Positions 15,471 through 19,936 of a stretch of 19,936 nucleotides of DNA are shown here, piece by piece. Made by a program: the position numbers and the translations under genes. Position 1 is the first letter of the stretch, and every line of letters starts with the position of its first letter. Under the pieces are notes generated by a model. The model was not told where the DNA came from. It worked only from the letters and a program-made list of their open reading frames with translations, and ran no database searches. The stretch comes from Bacillota bacterium. Lineage in GTDB: Bacteria; Bacillota_A; Clostridia; Lachnospirales; WQUN01. Location: contig WQTQ01000204.1 of the NCBI GenBank assembly GCA_009786175.1, positions 1-19,936 on the forward strand, in the 5' to 3' direction.

Positions 15471-15936
15471 TTATTGTGGGTTTCGTTCGCAATACCAAGC
15501 TTGTTTTCGTTTGAGTTCTTGCTTAATATCACAAACACTACATTCAGAATATTTTTCAACTGCATTGACAAATTCTACAATTAACGGCCCATCCATTAAA
15601 TAGTTATACCCCATGGAGTGTATGTCCCATTTCCGTTTGATATGGTTCAATTTTCGATTCATATGAGATATACAGCATGTCATATTTATGTCGGTGATTT
15701 TCAAAAGTATAGTTAGGGATATAAAGAATATGCTTAATGCCTTTCGCCGAAACGTAACCGTGCCTCTTATAAAGGTAGCCATAAACAAAATATTCCGGCA
15801 AATCCTCCGGCAATATTTTCGTGCGATATTTACCGTATGCAAACAGGAATCCGGATGGGTCACGCACTACGGAGAGTGGGTTCATAGTGACTTTGCTTTC
15901 CATATAAAGCGTTGCTCTTATTCGTTTCTTGCTCAT
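15471..15936 (-). pseudogene. Frameshifted gene of unknown function
   Basis: Translation from ATG 15936 (GAAGG five bases upstream) runs 110 codons: MSKKRIRATLYMESKVTMNP, then 'LPEYFVYGYLYKRHGYVSAK' and 'LYIPNYTFENHRHKYDMLYI', stopping at TAA 15604-15606 after LHGV. The neighbouring frame then continues with YNYLMDGPLIVEFVNAVEKY and CDIKQELKRKQAWYCERNPQ to 15471, which reads like normal protein. Skipping one base in the G run GGGG (plus-strand CCCC at 15609-15612) joins the halves into about 154 aa. Either a frameshift mutation, a sequencing error in a homopolymer, or a recoding site. It has its own promoter at 16032-16060. I do not recognise the family. Confidence 0.6.
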
Positions 15937-16010
15937 TGAACCTTCACCCTTGATTTAGAAACCCCTTAGTCTCTCAAAATATTTCCTACAGTATACATGC
16001 TCATCTATGA

Positions 16011-16060
16011 CAAAATACCTTATTAAACTTCAGTATAACACGGTATTTTGCCGGATTCAA
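16011..16060 (-). promoter_or_regulatory. Promoter with 9-bp inverted repeat for the gene at 15936
   Basis: On the minus strand TTGAAT (16055-16060) and TATACT (16032-16037) are separated by 17 bp. Perfect arms CAAAATACC (16011-16019) and GGTATTTTG (16042-16050) flank the -10, one in the spacer and one downstream of the start point, a classic repressor layout. The repressor is not identified. Confidence 0.6.
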
Positions 16061-16152
16061 TTCAAAATTAATATTTCGCGTCCATTTGCTTTGAAGATTA
16101 TGTAGCCCTTAGGGGTGAGGAACCTCCAAATACCATATATACGTCTAATTAT

Positions 16153-16173
16153 GGAGGGTGCAAACCACCCTCC
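16153..16173. other. Hairpin in the divergent intergenic region
   Basis: GGAGGGTG (16153-16160) and CACCCTCC (16166-16173) form a perfect 8-bp stem with a 5-base loop; no T-run follows. A smaller GAGG-AA-CCTC lies at 16117-16126. They sit between two divergent genes and could be a structured leader of the 86-aa ORF. The rest of 15937-16284 holds only the promoter at 16032-16060. Confidence 0.35.
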
Positions 16174-16284
16174 CTGAAACGCCCACTGCTTTTCGCATCT
16201 AGCTAAAAATGCTGTATATATTATAAATACAGATGGTTGGCCAATAAATAATTTTTATGGGGCCGTGAAAGGAGAGTAGTTAAT

Positions 16285-16545
16285 ATGACAAACACCATGC
16301 GTAAGAAAATAGGGCAAGTTTTAACGGCGCACGCATTATGTAGAGGTACTGCTAATGTGGAAGTTAGAGAAGAAGTAAGGCAAACAGACAATGGGCAAGT
16401 GAGGATAATCAATGTCATACCAATTATGACTGATATGGAGCGAGAAGCTACTAAAAAGCGAATTGGTAATGACCTCTACGAGATTTTTAGCCGCATACTG
16501 GTAGAGTTGGGTCTTGACAGTGAATCTACAGAAGAATATCGATGA
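16285..16545 (+). CDS. Small hypothetical protein, 86 aa
   Basis: The ATG at 16285 has AAAGGAGAG about nine bases upstream, so translation is likely. The product is soluble and charged: 'MRKKIGQVLTAHALCRGTAN', a middle strand-like 'VRIINVIPIMTDMEREATKK' and an acidic end 'ELGLDSESTEEYR'. No domain is recognised. It lies within the 56-bp-repeat island, 188 bases before the AlbA_2-type gene, which has its own promoter. A hairpin with arms GCCTATA (16553-16559) and TATAGGC (16575-16581) follows its stop but has no T-run. Comparable small ORFs are common in clostridial mobile elements; the role is unknown. Confidence 0.6.
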   Translation: MTNTMRKKIGQVLTAHALCRGTANVEVREEVRQTDNGQVRIINVIPIMTDMEREATKKRIGNDLYEIFSRILVELGLDSESTEEYR

Positions 16546-16626
16546 CAGGAACGCCTATATTGGTGCAATATCATTATAGGCATTCATTAGGATTGCTACC
16601 ACTAATCCTTCATTATCTCAAATCAA

Positions 16627-16701
16627 TAACTTAACTATTCAAGATATTAGCTGAGTGATTTAAGTTAATTCCTTGACATTTAAGTTATTTCGTGATATGT
16701 T
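16627..16701 (+). promoter_or_regulatory. Promoter of the AlbA_2-type gene with three TTAAGTTA-like boxes
   Basis: TTGACA (16673-16678), 17 bp and TATGTT (16696-16701) form a strong sigma-A promoter. ATTTAAGTTA occurs at 16658-16667 and again at 16678-16687, exactly 20 bp apart, the second inside the spacer. An inverted TAACTTAA is at 16627-16634. ATGTTA-T-TAACAT overlaps the -10. This looks like a repressed promoter with two same-face operators. Confidence 0.7.
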
Positions 16702-16733
16702 ATTAACATAAATCACATTTGGAGGCCACTTTA

Positions 16734-18179
16734 ATGTTAGCAGAAGAATTAAAATTGTTGGTTGACGATGTTATCAACCTTCGTTGTGAATTAAATACCA
16801 TAGAACTAAAGAAGGCGGCCGGCGGTACGCCGCAACGCCTGTATGATACGCTTTCCTCATTTTCCAATCAAGTGGGGGGTGGCATAATCATTTTTGGTAT
16901 TGACCAAGAGAACAGTTACGAGATATGCGGTGTTTATGATCCACAAGATTTACAAGTGAAGGTAACGGAACAAGCGCAGCAAATGGAACCTGTTGTCCGA
17001 CCTCTGTTTACTGTGGCACAGATAAATGGCAAAACCATTGTTAGTGCAGAAATATCCGAATGTGATGTTTACGAAAAGCCTTGTTATTACCGTGGCGCAG
17101 GGAAAATATGCGGTTCTTTTGTCCGTGTTGGAGAAGCCGACCTACCAATGACCGAGTACGAAATATACAGCTATGAGGTTTATCGGCGCAACATTCAAGA
17201 TGAGCTGCGGACTGTTCCCGAAGGCATAGGCGCAAATCTAAACGATGCGGGACTTAAATTGTTCTTGTCAAAAATTAGAGTAGAAAAACCAAACTTCGCA
17301 AATCTCTCCGATGAGGATGTACTAACCCTTTGCGGTTTATTCAAAGACGGCCGCCCAACTCTCGCCGGTATTATGATTTTTGGCTTGTATCCCCAGGCCA
17401 ACTTCCCTGGCTTTGATATTACTGCCGTGGTGGTTCCAGGATATGAAGTAGGAAATGTAGCACAGGATGGCGCACGCTTTACGGACAACAAAAGAATTGA
17501 CGGTACAATATCAGCACAGTTGGATGGCGCAATGGCTTTTGCCAACCGGAACATCAAAGTCAGGACTATTGTAGACGAAAAGGGTAAACGGGCAGATAAA
17601 CCCGAGTATCCGTTGAAAGCGATACGCGAGGTTATATTAAACGCACTAATTCACCGCGATTACAGCCGCCATACTGAAAGCTCCCCGATTCGCATTTTGC
17701 TTTTTGCTGACCGCTTGGAAGTGGAAAACCCCGGCGGGTTATATGGTCGTGTAACGATTGATAATCTAGGCAAAACAGGCGCGGATACACGTAATCCCGC
17801 AATCGCCGCCGCATTGGAAGTTTTAATAGATACCGAAAACCGCTTCTCCGGGATACCGACCATCCGTTACGAAATGAATGCCGTTGGTTTGCCTGAACCA
17901 AAATTCGATTCGTCCCGAGGAGTATTCCGCGTTACACTTTACAACGAAAGCGCAAAAGAAGCCTTGGACTTTGAAGCAGGCAATGGTGATTTGATTGAAA
18001 ACTTGATACAGTTTTGCAAGATACCCAGAGGGCGGAGCGAACTTGCGAAGAAATTAAATGTTTCTTCAATTTCCTACATGATGACTCGGTATATTAACCC
18101 ACTGCTTGAAAGCGGTAGACTGAAAATGACGATTCCCGATAAACCCAAAAGCCGGAATCAAAAGTATTTTAGCGAGTAA
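16734..18179 (+). CDS. AlbA_2 (Schlafen-type) domain / ATPase-like protein
   Basis: The 481-aa protein belongs to the COG2865-type group annotated as predicted transcriptional regulator or ATP-dependent helicase-like. Residues about 18-135 are an AlbA_2/Schlafen DNA- or RNA-binding domain: 'LNTIELKKA', 'SSFSNQVGGGIIIFGIDQEN', 'YYRGAGKICGSFVRVGEADL'. About 290-405 look like a GHKL-type ATP-binding segment: 'IREVILNALIHRDYS' with Asn303 and 'DRLEVENPGGL' (326-336). The end (about 420-475) is a probable winged helix ('GRSELAKKLNVSSISYMMTR'). I chose ATG 16734 (GGAGG eight bases upstream) over an in-frame TTG at 16719. It is the main cargo of the 56-bp-repeat island. A role in regulation or phage defence is possible but not shown. 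Confidence 0.85.
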   Translation: MLAEELKLLVDDVINLRCELNTIELKKAAGGTPQRLYDTLSSFSNQVGGGIIIFGIDQENSYEICGVYDPQDLQVKVTEQAQQMEPVVRPLFTVAQINGKTIVSAEISECDVYEKPCYYRGAGKICGSFVRVGEADLPMTEYEIYSYEVYRRNIQDELRTVPEGIGANLNDAGLKLFLSKIRVEKPNFANLSDEDVLTLCGLFKDGRPTLAGIMIFGLYPQANFPGFDITAVVVPGYEVGNVAQDGARFTDNKRIDGTISAQLDGAMAFANRNIKVRTIVDEKGKRADKPEYPLKAIREVILNALIHRDYSRHTESSPIRILLFADRLEVENPGGLYGRVTIDNLGKTGADTRNPAIAAALEVLIDTENRFSGIPTIRYEMNAVGLPEPKFDSSRGVFRVTLYNESAKEALDFEAGNGDLIENLIQFCKIPRGRSELAKKLNVSSISYMMTRYINPLLESGRLKMTIPDKPKSRNQKYFSE

Positions 18180-18312
18180 CGAATTCACGTTACAGACTTT
18201 TAATTTACTGTCAACTCGTCAGTTAGCCAAAGAGTAATTCCAAATCATTTCCAGAGTCAATGTGCGCTTGCTGCCCATAATATTTGACCTCAAATTTCTG
18301 CCGGTAGCGTAA

Positions 18313-18348
18313 GAAAACCGTCAGGAATATTTGTTCCTAACGGTTTTC
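18313..18348. other. Long imperfect hairpin near the island's right end
   Basis: GAAAACCGTCAGGAA (18313-18327) pairs with TTCCTAACGGTTTTC (18334-18348) in 14 of 15 positions with a 6-base loop. No T-run follows on either strand, so terminator function is doubtful. It lies 95 bp left of R2, so an origin or end structure is possible. Nothing else is recognised in 18180-18312. Confidence 0.5.
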
Positions 18349-18356
18349 CAGCGTAT

Positions 18357-18467
18357 TTACTTAACTTTGTATGGTTTGCAAATTTCACTTTGCGTAGAAC
18401 ATCCGCTTACTATCAAGGTATTCTCGCACATAGGACAAGCTTTCGCCGAAGTTACAAAGTTAAGTAA
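18357..18467. repeat. 15-bp inverted repeat at the R2 end
   Basis: TTACTTAACTTTGTA (18357-18371) is the exact reverse complement of TACAAAGTTAAGTAA (18453-18467) inside R2. The core TTAAGT resembles the boxes at the AlbA_2 gene promoter. R1 has the same core (15368-15382) but no inverted partner that I can see. Confidence 0.65.
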
Positions 18468-18498
18468 CTGCCTTCAAAGCCTTGTGTGGAGCGGGTTT
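18443..18498. repeat. 56-bp direct repeat R2
   Basis: Partner of 15358-15413; the two differ at only two positions (A/G before the TTACAAAG core and T/G near the right end). Sequence outside the 56 bp is unlike. Together they bound 3.0 kb with the frameshifted gene, the 86-aa ORF and the AlbA_2-type gene. Confidence 0.8.
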
Positions 18499-18667
18499 AA
18501 TGGATTTTGAAAAACTATATAAAATTTGTTTGACTACCCTTTTTTGGGGTATTTTTCATCAGCCAATCCTCATTATGTTCATGAGGGCATCACTCTCAAT
18601 TTACAATATAACACAGCATCATGTTTTTTCAAAGAAATATTCAAAAACAGAACATATAAACGTAAAA

Positions 18668-18700
18668 AGTATGGAGTGCGGTAAGGCCGTACTCCATACT
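18668..18700 (-). terminator. Terminator of the II/X-type Rep gene
   Basis: AGTATGGAGT (18668-18677) and ACTCCATACT (18691-18700) form a stem extended inward by GCGG/GCCG pairs with one G-U. On the minus strand it is followed by TTTTTACG. It starts three bases beyond the stop of the gene ending at 18703. Confidence 0.85.
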
Positions 18701-18702
18701 CA

Positions 18703-19659
18703 TCACAAATAATTATACAGATTATCAAGCTTCTTAATATCATGCCGCTTACTGATGGTGATAGGCGCGACCCCAATGTCAAAAAAAGCTTTCATCACTT
18801 TGTTGATCCGTCTGTAGTTCAACGCCTTCTGAGCCAATAGCAGCGATTTCTTATCTGGTATCAGCTCCACCAGCCACAACATCTTACGCCTAATTGTCGC
18901 ATCCTTAACCTTCGCCCGGATAATTTCTTCGGTTTTGTCTTTTTTGTAGAAGTCACCAAAGGGTACTACTCTTAAAAATGTATCAAGGAATATCTGCTCC
19001 CTATTGTCGTACAAATCGGTTATTTGCTTGACTATAGAGGACTTATTGGTATATCCACGAATTGATTTAGGCTTAGTCAGTCTAACCTCTGCTCGAAGTA
19101 CCCCCTCACAGTATTCCGACTGTCCTATATTAAAATATTCCTGTTCTCCATGTAGGGCTTCCAAATCATATAGCATAAACTTAATTCCGTTGCTGTTTCC
19201 GTCGTAACAGAGGCCGGTGTCGCCTCCAGACCAATCATCATTGGAAGGCGAAAACCCTTTGACCTTTCCGATGCGACGTAAGACTTTGAGATAATCAAAA
19301 ACCTTTTCGCTGCTGTGAACGTCAATATCTGTCGTAAGAGCCATTCCTGATAATTCAAAATCATCAAGCTTGTATTTGTTATTAAAATAACGCTCAATCC
19401 TCTTGTCCAACTTACTGATTAACTTATCCGGGTTCGGGTTGTCAGTGTCCAACATCCGACATGGATTTACGATTATCTTTATTTTCTTCTTGTATTGGCT
19501 ATTTTGATATAAGACTATTATCCCTCTTGATGCTAAAGTATAATCAGCAAATTTATTGTCAGCAAAACACTCCAATTCGCTGTAAGCTTGGTCAAAGATT
19601 TTAGTAAATTTATCTGAATCGAGAATCAATGTAAGCTCAAATGTGCTTTGTAAGTGCAT
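18703..19659 (-). CDS. Phage/plasmid replication protein, gene II/X-like
   Basis: A 318-aa protein whose layout fits the II/X family of rolling-circle replication proteins: a strand-rich N-terminus, 'FELSGMALTTDIDVHSSEKV' (101-120, the usual 'R.DY.VD' position), 'GIKFMLYDLEALHGE' (158-172, the 'K.Y.K' position), 'LRAEVRLTKPKSIRGY' (188-203) and a C-terminal 'IGVAPITISKR' (295-305) like the 'I.PI.IPK' end of such proteins. The start is ATG 19659, with GGAGG eight bases upstream; an in-frame TTG at 19680 precedes the ribosome binding site. The sequence is divergent and the catalytic Tyr cannot be assigned. It is unrelated to the Rep_trans protein at 14183. No partner genes are in the window. 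Confidence 0.6.
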   Translation of the reverse strand: MHLQSTFELTLILDSDKFTKIFDQAYSELECFADNKFADYTLASRGIIVLYQNSQYKKKIKIIVNPCRMLDTDNPNPDKLISKLDKRIERYFNNKYKLDDFELSGMALTTDIDVHSSEKVFDYLKVLRRIGKVKGFSPSNDDWSGGDTGLCYDGNSNGIKFMLYDLEALHGEQEYFNIGQSEYCEGVLRAEVRLTKPKSIRGYTNKSSIVKQITDLYDNREQIFLDTFLRVVPFGDFYKKDKTEEIIRAKVKDATIRRKMLWLVELIPDKKSLLLAQKALNYRRINKVMKAFFDIGVAPITISKRHDIKKLDNLYNYL

Positions 19660-19896
19660 AATCATTTCCTCCAATCGCAATTCTTTTTTACAGATTTGTT
19701 ATGAAGGAAAAACTTTTTTATCATGTTGTACCCGCAGTTGAATGTTGATTTATTATCCCAGTATTATTTAACGGTCACTTTTGACAATCAATCTGACTAT
19801 ATAAAAAACATCCCCATATAATCATATTATTAACATAATTAGGTGCTACACAAAAGCCAAAAAGCCCAGCAAAATCAACACAATAACAACAAAATA

Positions 19897-19905
19897 TGGT
19901 ATAAT
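19897..19905 (+). promoter_or_regulatory. Extended -10 promoter reading off the right edge
   Basis: TGGTATAAT at 19897-19905 is an extended -10 box (TG-N-TATAAT) about 30 bp from the window end; no good -35 is seen. It probably serves a gene beyond the window. The AT-rich stretch 19660-19896 holds nothing else I can support. Confidence 0.4.
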
Positions 19906-19936
19906 AAGTGCAAGCAAAACATAAGAAATATGAAAA

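Noticed and set aside
15389..15571. 60-aa minus-strand frame through R1
   Set aside because: Out of frame with the better-supported frameshifted gene and lacks a start signal.
18482..18712. 76-aa plus-strand open frame starting inside R2
   Set aside because: No ribosome binding site, runs through the terminator of the opposite gene, composition not protein-like.

Overview
The window looks like chromosomal DNA of an anaerobic low-GC Firmicute, probably Clostridia. The evidence is AT-rich DNA, strong AGGAGG-type ribosome binding sites, TTG/GTG starts, sigma-A type promoters, and a mix of metabolic operons with small plasmid- or ICE-like replication genes. The species cannot be read from the sequence.

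Layout. (1) 1-2994 is a decaying region: the first codons of a probable IS5-type transposase at the left edge, a lipoprotein alpha/beta hydrolase broken by one in-frame TAG, a Cys-rich protein of unknown function, and a remnant of a GyrI-like effector-binding domain with two stops. The two minus-strand genes here are each preceded by a diverged copy of the same regulatory cassette: four motifs at about 11-bp steps, a TTGNTA-N17-TATACT promoter and a conserved roughly 80-nt leader. (2) 3064-4009 holds a flavin-barrel/VOC-like fusion protein with its own terminator. (3) 4148-13620 is the metabolic core. A TetR regulator is divergent from an eight-gene operon: KAS III-like enzyme, Liv-type ABC transporter (two permeases, two ATPases, lipoprotein binding protein), CoA-transferase, alpha/beta hydrolase and FabG-like reductase. 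Inference: it imports a small, probably carboxylic, compound, loads it onto CoA and processes it by Claisen-type, hydrolytic and NAD(H)-dependent steps. The substrate is unknown. (4) 13592-15288 is a small element with an XRE regulator and a Rep_trans-type initiator/relaxase and no integrase. It is bounded by two identical 36-bp copies of the operon terminator. (5) 15358-18498 is an island flanked by 56-bp direct repeats (54/56 identical). It carries a frameshifted minus-strand gene, an 86-aa ORF and an AlbA_2/ATPase-like protein with phased operator-like repeats at its promoter. (6) 18668-19659 holds a second, unrelated Rep-like protein (gene II/X type) on the minus strand with its terminator. 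The rest is AT-rich DNA with a probable promoter reading off the right edge.

The strongest leads are the TetR-controlled KAS III/Liv/CoA-transferase operon, the duplicated promoter-leader cassette, and the integrase-less element that duplicates a terminator.
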